Source of the DNA: Crocodylus rhombifer | Taxonomy: Eukaryota > Chordata > Crocodylia > Crocodylidae | Length of the DNA stretch: 64,000 nt | Assembly (NCBI GenBank): GCA_038503035.1 | Contig: JAVSML010024021.1 | Coordinates: 732,739 to 796,738 of the forward strand | Direction of reading: 5' to 3' | Shown here: positions 1-9,409 of the stretch, one piece after another | Layout of the letters: each line of letters starts with the position of its first letter | Numbering within the stretch: position 1 is the first letter of the stretch | Notes under the pieces: generated by a model | Databases searched by the model: none | What the model was told of the DNA's origin: nothing | The model's input: the letters and a program-made list of their open reading frames with translations, nothing else | Translations under genes and position numbers: made by a program

Positions 1-89
1 CCGATACATAGGAAGAACCTGTTCATGTTCTCTTTTTTTCTGGAGTAGGTTTGTCTAAGTTTTGATGCATTTTGGTGCTACCTTAAGAG

Positions 90-606
90 TAGGGTTACCA
101 TATTTCCAATTTTGAAAAAGAGGACACCTGTGGAGGGTGGGGAACTGGTATATGATTGTGAGGAAGAGGAAAGTAATATGCCCCATGCTCCCCCCAGCTC
201 TTCCAGTGCTCCTCACTACTGACACACAGATCCCTGCTCTCTCTGCTGCTTCTCACTCCTGACTCATAGCCCCCTGCCCCCCCAGCCCTGCCAGTTCCCC
301 ACACTCCCAGCCCGCAGCCACCTGCCTCCCCCAGCCCTGCACTTCTGACCCACAGCCCCTGCTCCCTCCCAGCCCTGCAGCCCAAGCAGCTTGCTCACAC
401 ACACCTTCCAGCAGCTGCTGGGTTCCACACACACACATGCACATGCACACACATAGAGCTTCCTCACTGCCTCAAGCTCCGCACAAAAGCAGAGGGAAAG
501 CAGAAACCTGGACATTTATTCTCATTTTAAAAAACCCATCAGATGGAGGATAAGAGGCCAGAAAAAGAGGACATGTCCAAAAAAATCTGGATGCACGGTA
601 ATCCTA
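90..606. mobile_element. Old DNA transposon, hAT-like, non-autonomous
   Basis: The left end begins TAGGGTTACCATA and, about 27 bases in, reads AAAAAGAGGACA. The right end read backwards begins TAGGATTACCGTG and shortly after reads GGACATGTCCTCTTTTT, so the two ends form imperfect terminal inverted repeats of about 40-50 bp. This 'agggttacc...ggacatgtcc' end type is familiar from reptile genomes, where I associate it with hAT-like elements; that assignment is from memory. The interior is C-rich with a CA/CATG simple repeat near 425-455 and no transposase. No intact TSD is visible (CTTAAGAG on the left, AGAAAAGG on the right). The small minus-strand open frames inside are low-complexity shadows. 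Confidence 0.5.
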
Positions 607-3600
607 AGAAAAGGTGTAACAGCTCAAGTAGAATTATAAGCTTGATAGCCTTATTTTTGGGTGGTGTTCCATGACCTGCTTTATGTAGGAGATCAGACCA
701 GGTGCTTCTTTTGGCCTTAAAATATATGTATCATAGATATAGGCATGTTAATATCATTTTCTTTTTTTTTCAGACTTCATTTAGGAAACTATAAATAATA
801 TTTTTAGTGATGATGTCTAAGGCCCTTGAATGACATTCTTTTGAACTTGTTTCCAGATATGTTTTTCAGGTAAAGATTTTGTGGTGTTGCTCTTTGCTGT
901 TATTCAGCACAACTGGTTAACTGTTATCTGAAAACCTAGAGATCTAAAGCAGCATAAGGAAAATGCCACCTCCTGAAGGTATTTCACATTTTTTGATTAA
1001 CCTGAGGGTTAAAGGAATCTTTAACCTTTTTTTGTTTTCACTGCAGCCCAAAGACAATGAATCAGTTGCAATACACACATATGTCAATGCTCTAGACACA
1101 GGGCTTCCCCTGCCTCCCTGGCCAAAAAAAAAATCACATGGTATTTTTTCTTTATCAACTTATTGGAACACCCAAAGCAATTTGCAAATGATGATGTATG
1201 AAATGAAATATTCCTATTCACACAGTGCACAGGTGAGGGAAAAAATCACTTTGTTGACATGCTATTTGTGGTGTTATTTAGTATTAAATATGATGCTTTT
1301 GGAAATGAACTAATAAAGCCAAAGTTTCAGCAAAATAGTTCAGCAAAATATAATTTAAGAGCCCTCTTTTCATATGGTTTTTATTTCTATTCATTTTTTC
1401 CTTTTTCTTCTCTTCGTGCCTTTAAACTATGCAGTCAACTGGCTTTATCTCTATAGAGCATTTGCTCATATACAAAGCCAGAAGGCTATTATAAAAATTG
1501 TTCAGCAGAGATTCGGATGATTGATCATTAAGAGATCATACATTAACACTTTTTAATCTTTTCTTCCTAACACATAGGGTTTAATTCAATTGGTGTTTGT
1601 CTGCTGCTGCTGTTATCCTTGTAGGCACAACAGAAATCTGTGTAGGGTGTTTATATATTTTTTTATTAGTTTTGTTCTCTATTATCCTTGCTTTTTTAAA
1701 AATAAAATACCACTCTCCATCAGGTTTTATATTTCATTTAGATAACAATATTGAATGTAAAATCAGCTAAAGGTAGAATATGTCTTGGATTACACAAAAT
1801 GCCATATTTTCTCTCATGCAATACAGTGTGGAATATTATACATATTTTGTTTGAAAGACAAAATGTAGAAAAATAGATTTTTCCAGAGTTATGTCTGCAT
1901 ATAACTGTTCGCCAGAGGAGACTGATCTCAATGGGTGGGGAGGGGGCAGACAAGGGGCAGAAGTTCCAGAAGGCAAGCGGGGGGATGTGGAAAGCATCTG
2001 CTGTGGGTCTGAGCCTGAAGTCCAAACTCAGAGCGGCAGAAGGTGCTTGCCCCCACCCTTTGCAAGTGTAAAAACAAGGGGCTTTCCACCTTGCTGATGT
2101 GAGAAGGGGAAATCATCTTAGATCTGAGTAAATACAGTTTTTTTTAAATGTGAATAAATGAAACCCCTCAAGCAAAAGCCAACTTCTCAATAATGACACT
2201 TAGAAAGGAACTTCGTCCTTTGCAGATGATTCTATGACCATCTTTGACAGGATTTCTTGTACCTTCCTCTAAAGTCTTATTGCTGTTGGCATTATTGGAC
2301 TAAATAACCTACTGGACGAATCCAGTAAATATGGTGCATTAATGAATGTGTAGGTATACCCAGTATCATTAAGGTTGCTGCTTAAAGGTCATAAGCTTCA
2401 AAAATAGAGACTATGATTTGATTTTTCCTGATTATATAGGAATTCACTATGGAAATAATTACATAACTTTGGTTAGCTAGTTTTTAACTTTATTTTCTCA
2501 GGAGTCCCACAACAAATTTTAAAGAAAATAATAATTAGCCATTCAAATCCAGCTATAAAAATGTTGTGGTAGAGTTTAGTTAAAAATGACTTTAAAATGT
2601 CCCCCTCTAACCATTAACAGCAAGTTTTTCCTAAGCCTTGTTGGGTTTTTTTGTGTACATGAAGGAATACTTTGTAAGTATCAAAGTCATGTAGGTATCC
2701 TTCTAAGCTGAACCATTAAATAAATATTTGGTTTGAATTCCATCAGCCATGGTCAGTACAATTTAGTTCATTTTGTTGGTAATACATATATCTTTCCATT
2801 GTGATATACAGGGGTGATGAGTTTTGTTTAGGGTGAGTTTACAAGCACCTCACCAGTCAACAATTCAGACAAAGTTAAATACATATGTGAAATTTGATTT
2901 CCAAGGAAAGTATTAGTTGCATTTCTTATCAGTCACACACAGCTCTCTTAATCATTGCATACAGATACACACTTATATATTACACAGAATTCATTTCTGC
3001 AACTACATAATGATGAAAGGAGACTCAAGTCTGTCAAAACCCCCATGAAATACAAGAAAGTGCGCTATACAAAACATTCTGAGCTAATTAACTGCACACC
3101 AAATATTGTATTTTAAAAATGGTCTCAGTCAATTGATCAGTCTCTTCTTCTTGGACTCTGCCCCCTCCACTCCTCTAATAAAACATGTGAATCCTAAGAA
3201 ATAGTGAAAGATTTTATTCTGATTATTAAAAAGTCCCAATTGTACTGTAACCTATTTTTCTTTTTCTCTCTGGTGTGATTGTTGGGACAACTGTTAGTTT
3301 AAAAAAAAAATATATATATATATATATTTAATAATAGTATTTTTTGCATTATCAAAATAAAAGCCTATATTTAATTCAATGCAAAAAACTTTTATTTTCT
3401 TATTTAGCTAAATTTAGACACTGATTTCCATTTGGGAAAATTGATCTTTCAGACATTAAGATCTTTATAAGGATGTTTACAAAGATCTTAATGTACTTTG
3501 TAAGGATATATCTTTGTAGTATGGATGAAGGATCAGGGCATGTTGTTATGCCAAAGTTGGTAGACATTAATTTTAATGAGTTATTGAAAAATTCTTCATG

Positions 3601-4399
3601 TGAAAATATCCATGATAGTAATGCACCCAAATGACCTTATGAAAAGAGTCTGTATATCATCTGGTTGAGGTTGTTTCTGTAGCCATACCCATTGAGAATT
3701 TTGGTACATGAATGGGCATATGGGTGAATCTAGAATTTTGAAAAGGGGGATGCATATGTGGAAGTGCATCATCACATATAAAACAATGCATATTTTTATC
3801 TAGTTAAAAATAAATGAGAAACTTTACTAATATGCTAGAGGTCTAGGGATGTATTCTTCAGTTTAAAATTGAAGAAAAAACAAATATGACTTCATTGGAA
3901 TGATTAAAAAATAACCAGCAGGACCATGAAATAGGAGCTTCATTACCAAGAAGATCTAATGGGCAGCAGAATTATAGAACAAAGGCTAACTTGATTGGTG
4001 GAATATTAACACCATTAAAAATAGAGGGTTGTTAACACCTGTGGAATGAAGAGTTTAGGTGGCATCAGGTAGATTATAATGAATCATGAATTTAAGTGAC
4101 TCCCTCAGCACTGCCTGACTAGAAATGCTGCTGCCACTTCCAGGAATTTGTTTTTTAACTTTGGGTTGACCAGCAATCAAAGGGGGATGCTAATGAACAA
4201 ATGCATCCTCTTGGATCCACCCCTAAATGGGCATATTGTCACTACTTCCATAAATAAAAGACTCTTTCAAAAGGTATAAATTTGAAATGGCTTTATCTTA
4301 CTATAACGGAAGTCCTCTTCCATAATACATTTAGAAAATCACCTGATAATGTCTAGTTGTGTAGTGAGTTGTGATATTGCTACTGATTGACTAGGAATT
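607..4399. other. AT-rich intergenic stretch
   Basis: I see no gene here. Open frames are short and compositionally ordinary. A short G-rich patch lies at about 1915-2060. The sequence is otherwise AT-rich with homopolymer and TA runs, and no recognisable transposon end or conserved protein motif. Confidence 0.6.
3309..3328. repeat. (TA)n microsatellite
   Basis: An uninterrupted TA dinucleotide run directly follows an A tract. It is a simple repeat with no sign of function. Confidence 0.9.
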
Positions 4400-4487
4400 A
4401 GAATCATAGAAAATTAGGGTTGGAAGGGACCTCAGGAGGTCATCTAGTCCAACCCCGTGATCAAAGCAAGACCATCACCAACTAGAT
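4400..4487 (-). mobile_element. CR1 LINE 3' end (copy a, part 1)
   Basis: Read on the minus strand this is the conserved CR1 3' terminus. It carries the GGTCCCTTCCAACCCTA-type motif and ends in a TCTATGATTC-like tail (on the plus strand, gaatcataga...ggttggaagggacc). It is the distal end of the same CR1 that resumes at about 5835. The two pieces are separated by a hAT-like insertion that duplicated AACTARAT at the CR1 site. Confidence 0.85.
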
Positions 4488-4522
4488 CATGGGTTGGCCT
4501 CATAGCACTCAGCCCTTGTGCT

Positions 4523-5073
4523 TGTTATGTCCAGTGATGATATATAATGGGTCTTATACCAGGCAAGGAGACTAAGACACAGTTGTTCTAAACTAAAAGT
4601 AATTTTACTGAACCCTAACAGATACAAGTCTAATTAGAATCGAAGCAGTATTAGCAGTTAAATAACATCATAAATGGGACTTCCTTGGTTGATCAGGCAG
4701 TAAGATCTTGTCCAGGGGCTCCTAGCTCCCATGTCTAATGTTGATGTAGGATCTTGGGTGGATGACAACATCTCTTCAGGCTTCCTCCAGGAGTGTTCTG
4801 AAGGGTACACTTTTTACCTCTCTTTATACACCATATAGCTTGCCTTTCTTAACGCGCAAAATTAGCTTAAGCCTTCCTCCTAATGCACATTAATAAATCT
4901 TGCTTCTGTTTGCCAAATATGGTTAGCCTTAACGGAAATTTTTAAGTCAGGGACAGTATTTTTCCATCTGCTCCTTTCACCCAGCACGTCTTGGCCACAA
5001 TTCAAGCTAAGCATTCAGCTTAAGCTAAACACAAAGGTCAAAACCTGGGCCTGAAAGCCTCTGGGCCCCAACA
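4523..5073 (-). mobile_element. Probable solo LTR nested in the hAT-like element
   Basis: The hAT minisatellite sequence breaks off at ...CCCTTGTGCT and resumes as CCCACCTGAGTCCC. Between them lie about 550 bases with TGTTATG at one edge and CCAACA at the other, the TG...CA form of an LTR. On the minus strand there is a TATAAA box (GTGTATAAAGAG, near 4830) followed downstream by a possible polyadenylation region. No clear TSD survives, and the strand call rests on the TATA position alone. No gag, pol or env sequence is present, so a solo LTR is the simplest reading. Confidence 0.5.
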
Positions 5074-5450
5074 CATTCCCACCTGAGTCCCAGGCTGCAC
5101 ATGGTGGCAGTGTGCAGTGTCAGCCCTGCTCAGCCCCATAACATTTAGCTCCTGTGCTCCCACTCAAGTCCCTGGCCACATGTAGTGGCAGTGAGAGCGA
5201 CCAGCCCAACCCTGCCCCATAGCACACAGTTTCTGCACTCCCATATAAGTCTCTGGCTGCATGTGGTAGAGGGGTGCAGGGCCATCCTCACCCAGCCCCA
5301 TGGTGTGCAGATCCTGCGCTCCCCCAAACCAAGTTCCCATGTTGGCAATGTGCAGGGCCAGCCTAGCGCAGCCGCATAGTGTGCAGGTCCTGTGCTCCTA
5401 CAGCATGGGGGGCCAGCCCAGCCTGGCCCCATAATCTGCAGCTCCCTGTG
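5074..5450. repeat. Degenerate ~80-bp minisatellite inside the hAT-like element
   Basis: About four to five imperfect copies share a TCCTGTGCTCCC core at roughly 5150, 5231, 5312 and 5388, followed by a CATGTGGTGGCAGTG-like and then a CAGCCCAGCC-like segment. Copy spacing is 76-81 bp, with a shorter last unit. The copies are well diverged. The open frames crossing it on both strands are products of the repeat, not genes. Confidence 0.75.
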
Positions 5451-5834
5451 GTCCTGGTCCCCTTTCCCTCAATGGGAGTCCCTGGCTCCCACCCAGTGGG
5501 CCCTTATCTCAGTTTCCACTCTTTCAGGGAGGGAGGGCTGGGAAACACCCACAAGGTTGCCAGGCAAAAGCCTCTGCCTGGTAGAAGCTTCTTATATCTA
5601 GCACACCCTAGCTTGGGGCTTGGGGAAGCTCAGGCCAGGCTGGGATAGGGTTTGGTGATTTAGCAACCAGACCCGCACCTCCTGCATGGAGGTTCTGGCT
5701 TTCAGAGGGGCAGATAAAGGCTCTGACCCATGATAATTTTTTCAGTTTATGGAGGGGCATTGCAGGCTGGATGGAATAATCTGGTGGGCTAAATCTGGCC
5801 TGCAAGTTGTATTTTGCTTGTCCCTGAACTAAAT

Positions 5835-7033
5835 CATTTCAGCCAGATCTTTGCAAAACCAGGCCTTAAAAACCCGCAAGGATGGCGATTCCACCACCTC
5901 TCTAGGTAACCTGTTCCAGTACATCACCACCCTCCCAGTGAGAAAGTTTTTCCTAAACCTCCCTTTGCTGGAACTTAAGCCATTGTTCCTTATTCTGTCA
6001 TCTGTCACCAATGAGAACAGTCTAGCTCCAGCCTTCAGGTAGCTGAAGGTTGCTATTAAATCCCATCTCAGTCCTCTCATCTCTAGATTAAATAAGCCTA
6101 GTTTACTTAGCCTTACCTCAGAAGTCATGTGTCCCAGACTCCTAACCAGTTCTGTTGCCCTCCAATGGACTCTCTACAACTTTCCCACACCCTTTCTGTA
6201 GTGGGAGCCCCAAAACTGGACACAGTACAACAGATGTGGCCTCACCAGTGCAGAATAGAGGGGAATGATCACTTCCCTTGATCTCCTGGTAATGCTTCTG
6301 TTAATGCAGCCCAGTATGCTGTTAGAATTCTTGACAACTGGGCCACACTCTTTATTTATATCCAGATTATTGTCCTTGGTAACCCCCAGGTTCAATGCAG
6401 AGTTGTTGCTTAGCCAGTTGGCCCCAAGCCAGTGAATGGGATTCTTTCTTCACAAATGTAGGACTTTGCACATATTCTTATTGAAACTCATGAGATTTTC
6501 TGTCCAAATCCTCCAATTTGTCTAGGTACCTCTGATTCCTAGCCCTACCCCCCCAGTGTATCTACTACTCTACCCAACTTGGTGTCATCCACGGACTTGC
6601 TGTGGGTGCACTCCATTCCAGTTTCTTGATCATTAATGAAAATATTGAACAAAACTCGTCCCAGGACTGACCCCTAGGGCACTCTACTGGATACCCACTA
6701 CCAACTAGACCTCAAGCCATTGACTACTACCTGTTGAGCCTGATGAACCAGCCAGATTTCTGTCTCCATTACAGTCCTTTAATCTAACCCATATGTCCTT
6801 AGCTTGATAGCAAAAATATTGTGGGAGACTATATTGAAAACCTTGCTAGGGTCAAGATATATCATGCCCACTGCTCTCCCTGCATCCACCAAGCCATTCA
6901 CATCATCATAGATGGCATTCAGGTTAATCAGGCATAACTTGCCCTTAGTGAATCAATGCTGACTGTTCCTAATCACTTTCTTCCTCCAACTGTTTAGTAA
7001 TTGATTCCTTCAGGACCTGCTTGAGATAGCCCC
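5835..7033 (-). mobile_element. CR1 LINE (copy a, main part), 3' half of ORF2
   Basis: The minus strand encodes a degraded C-terminal part of CR1 ORF2. One recognisable stretch reads FFLNLPLLELKPLFLI in antisense; the sense protein at 5829-6128 has the CR1 tail pattern with FFKNFLTGRVVMYWNRLPREVVE-like order. RT-derived stretches extend to about 7030. All frames carry stops and frameshifts. It belongs with 4400-4487 (3' end) and about 8479-8560 (further 5'), being split by two later insertions. It is considerably more decayed than the plus-strand CR1 copies at 14-19 kb. Confidence 0.85.
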
Positions 7034-8478
7034 ACACCTGGCTTACCTGCCTATGGTTGCATGGATGGCTGGGTTGCACGTGATCTGGCTAGCACCACAC
7101 TGATGGAAAGTGTGTTTGTTATTGGTCCACAGCTCCAGGGCAGTAAACTAAAAGCACACCAGAGATGATAAGAGGAATGGAGAGCTGGGACAGTGGAAAT
7201 GGGTCCAGCTGTTTTCACCAGGGAAGAGCTGGATGCTCTCCCCACTGTGGGTGAATCCAAAGGAGTGCTGAATGTATGCAGCACATGGCAGCTGAGGAAC
7301 CAGCTGCATCCATCCTGGTGGAGACTCATGGAGAAGCTGTGAGTACCATGCCAGCCAGTAGCACTGGAGAGAGACTTCTGGAATGCCTCCCAGCCAGGCA
7401 TTGCATGTGATACAGCAGGAGCAGGGCATTCATCCAGGGGCCCATTTCAGAGGCCCAGCAAATTAGGGGGCAGGTACTCAGAGTCAACCCACCGAGGGAA
7501 ACTGGAAGAGAGCTTTCTGAAAATTACATAGACTCATTGGGGAAGCCTGAGAACCGGGAGCTTGTCAGTAGGTGGCTGGAGGGAGGGTTGGCTTTGTGGG
7601 GAAAGCAACCACCACCCTGAAATGAAGCCAGACTTGGTTCAGTGACAGAGTAGGAAGGGCTCACCTGGAGAAAGCTTGATGCCAAGAGGCCCAAGGAGCT
7701 GAGAGGCAAGAGGGGTGTGCAAGGCCCAAAGAAACTGAGGTATTTATACACATACCTTTTCATCCTGTGACATGCTGGAGATCTGCTGCTTTGAAACAGA
7801 CTTGATTTATCAAGTCTGCTCCACACATGAGCTGACACACACCATGCTGTGCTACATGCAGTTGTATAAGCAGCAAAATGCACATCAGCACTCTAAAAAT
7901 GGTGGTGATGTGCTTTCAATCTAAAGCACTTTCTATGCATTTCAGTTCAAAAGTGTGCCACCGCCATTTTCTCAGTGCCGACACATATTTTGCCACTTAT
8001 AGAACTGCAAGTGAAGCAGTGCCAGGCACTTTTCAAATTGCATGTATAAAAATGCCCTAATATCCCATGAAAGAGGAAGAGGCTTAGGGCAGTAAGGAAC
8101 CAGTGCCCTGCCTGGCCGCCAGGTCCAAGACATTTTTAGTTCACCTTATCTATTTAGTTTCCCTTCCTCTAATGTTCTTGCACCACATAAACTAAGGTTG
8201 GACCCACACAAATCCAAACCTCAGTATCTCCCTGCAGGTAAGATCAAGTGGCAACACCTACAATGTCCCCATGAGAGCAGTGACACCACCCAAGTGGAAA
8301 GGGGTGGAGTGTACCTGGCCCACAGAGAACATCACCTTGAGGTGAGTACACGTTCAACTATTGGAACATCAAGTTGTGCTGAGTGAGTGGGCTGGGTGTG
8401 ATGTGGCCCCAGGGCTGTAGGGCACATATGTGGCATTTGGGCAGCAGTACCAGGCATAGCCCTGTCACACTCCTCCAT
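7034..8478. mobile_element. Unidentified 1.45-kb insertion splitting CR1 copy a
   Basis: CR1 antisense sequence stops at ...GACCTGCTTGAGATAG and the expected continuation, GGGGACTGAGGTGAGTCTG, appears only at about 8488. The intervening sequence is unlike CR1, mildly GC-rich and non-coding, and contains a palindromic MITE. I could not define terminal repeats or a TSD. It could be an old unclassified element, an LTR fragment or several insertions. The edges are accurate to perhaps 15 bases. Confidence 0.5.
7855..8011. mobile_element. Palindromic MITE
   Basis: This is a near-perfect foldback. CATGCAGTTGTATAAGCAGC at the left mirrors GCCACTTATAGAACTGCAAG at the right, and the pairing continues inward for about 44 bases per arm, through AAAATGGTGGTG versus CACCGCCATTTT. 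No coding capacity is present. The GTATAAGCAGC end resembles the right end of the MITE at 44905-45179, which suggests one family. Confidence 0.65.
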
Positions 8479-8560
8479 GATTTTTTTTCTGGGGACTGAG
8501 GTGAGTCTGACTGGTCTGTAGTTTAGTTACATGAACGGTTAAGGGATCCTGGTTTGATTT
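8479..8560 (-). mobile_element. CR1 LINE (copy a, 5'-most remaining piece)
   Basis: The plus strand reads GGGGACTGAGGTGAGTCTGA followed by CTGGTCTGTAGTTT, a characteristic antisense CR1 RT stretch that continues from the break at about 7033. The match fades after about 8560. Confidence 0.6.
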
Positions 8561-9185
8561 GGTTTTTGTTAGACCATCTATTTCTTCTTCATTGCTTGCT
8601 TGTTCTTTTTCTTATTTCAAACAAGTAGCTTATGTAGGGGTGGGTCAGGAAGGCACCAGACACTAATGCCAGTTTAGAGGGGGTACCACAACATAGGTCT
8701 CTGTTAGGGTAATAATAATATGTGCTTTTTGGGGAGCACTGGATCTGCAGCTAGAACAAAGCTTTTTTCTGTGTCTCAGCAAAAACTGCTGGTCACAAGG
8801 CAAAATGATATATGAAACTAACCTTGCAAATGCTTAGGTAAGCAGTTTTCTAAATAAAGTCATAGTGTTAGAGCCCATTGTGTAAGAAAACCAAGATGCA
8901 GCCCACCAACTATTGTCAGGAGATAAAGCAGAACTAAGACCTTGGAGATGGTACTGAAGTCATCAAGAAACCAGAAAGAACCAGCAAGTGACTGAAAGAA
9001 GTGGAGGTCAAAGTCTTACACATGTGCTCTTAGCAGAGAGGCATGTAAATGAAGGAAATGCACAGGCAATTACATGCTAATGAAGTAAACAGTAAACAGA
9101 GGTGGAGCTTGAAATGGGAGGAAAAATGGGTGGAACAAAAAGAGGGATAAAGGCAGGAGAATGTTAATGAGTATGAACCAAGGTG

Positions 9186-9191
9186 TATAAA
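9186..9191 (+). promoter_or_regulatory. LTR TATA box
   Basis: TATAAA lies in the GGTGTATAAATTG context within the solo LTR, 86 bases before its AATAAA signal. It is the likely core promoter of the former retroelement. Present activity cannot be judged from sequence. Confidence 0.55.
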
Positions 9192-9271
9192 TTGTGAAAA
9201 AAACAAATGTTCACTGTAGGTCCCCTGTCTGTTGTTTTTTGGGACCTTTGTCTGAAGCTGTCTCCATTTTG

Positions 9272-9277
9272 AATAAA
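9272..9277 (+). terminator. LTR polyadenylation signal
   Basis: AATAAA lies in TTTTGAATAAAGCTG within the solo LTR, followed by a GT-rich stretch (GTGTGCTGGTGTTTG), as expected for a cleavage and polyadenylation site at the R/U5 boundary. Confidence 0.6.
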
Positions 9278-9409
9278 GCTGTTGTGAGCACTGTGTGCTG
9301 GTGTTTGCTCCCTTCTTGCTCTGGCTAATGAGTAGCAGGATCCATGAGCAATTGGATCGTCATCTTCCTAGTCATTGGGTGCTGCATGGAGTTGGGGTCT
9401 AACAGTCTC

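Larger units (their letters stand above)
4488..5826. mobile_element. Non-autonomous hAT-like element inserted in CR1 copy a
   Basis: The element interrupts CR1 copy a and is flanked by an 8-bp TSD with one mismatch: AACTAGAT at 4480-4487 and AACTAAAT at 5827-5834. An 8-bp duplication is the hAT hallmark. The left end reads CATGGGTTGGCC and the right end, reverse-complemented, CAGGGACAAGCAAAATAC. The second resembles the common reptile hAT end CAGGGGTGGGCAAA. The terminal repeats are diverged, so the element is old. It has no transposase; the interior is an 80-bp degenerate minisatellite plus a nested LTR-like insertion. Confidence 0.72.
8702..9404 (+). mobile_element. Solo LTR of an endogenous retrovirus or LTR retrotransposon
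   Basis: The termini are TGTTAG and CTAACA, a perfect 6-bp inverted pair of the TG...CA type. They are flanked by a perfect 5-bp TSD, GTCTC at 8697-8701 and 9405-9409. Inside, in plus orientation, are a TATAAA box at 9186-9191 and an AATAAA polyadenylation signal at 9272-9277, an order and spacing that fit U3-R-U5. At 703 bp with no internal region or second LTR nearby, it fits a solo LTR left by LTR-LTR recombination. The intact TSD and clean ends suggest a moderately recent insertion. A TGTTAGA at 8866 is an internal look-alike. Confidence 0.85.

Noticed and set aside
5136..5146. CATAACA as an alternative right end for the LTR-like segment starting at 4523
   Set aside because: It lies inside a normal minisatellite unit of the hAT-like element, which is already continuous from about 5074.
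8866..9404. Alternative LTR start at TGTTAGA (8866) pairing with TCTAACA
   Set aside because: The 7-bp inverted pair is tempting, but no TSD flanks it, whereas 8702-9404 has matching termini and a perfect GTCTC duplication.
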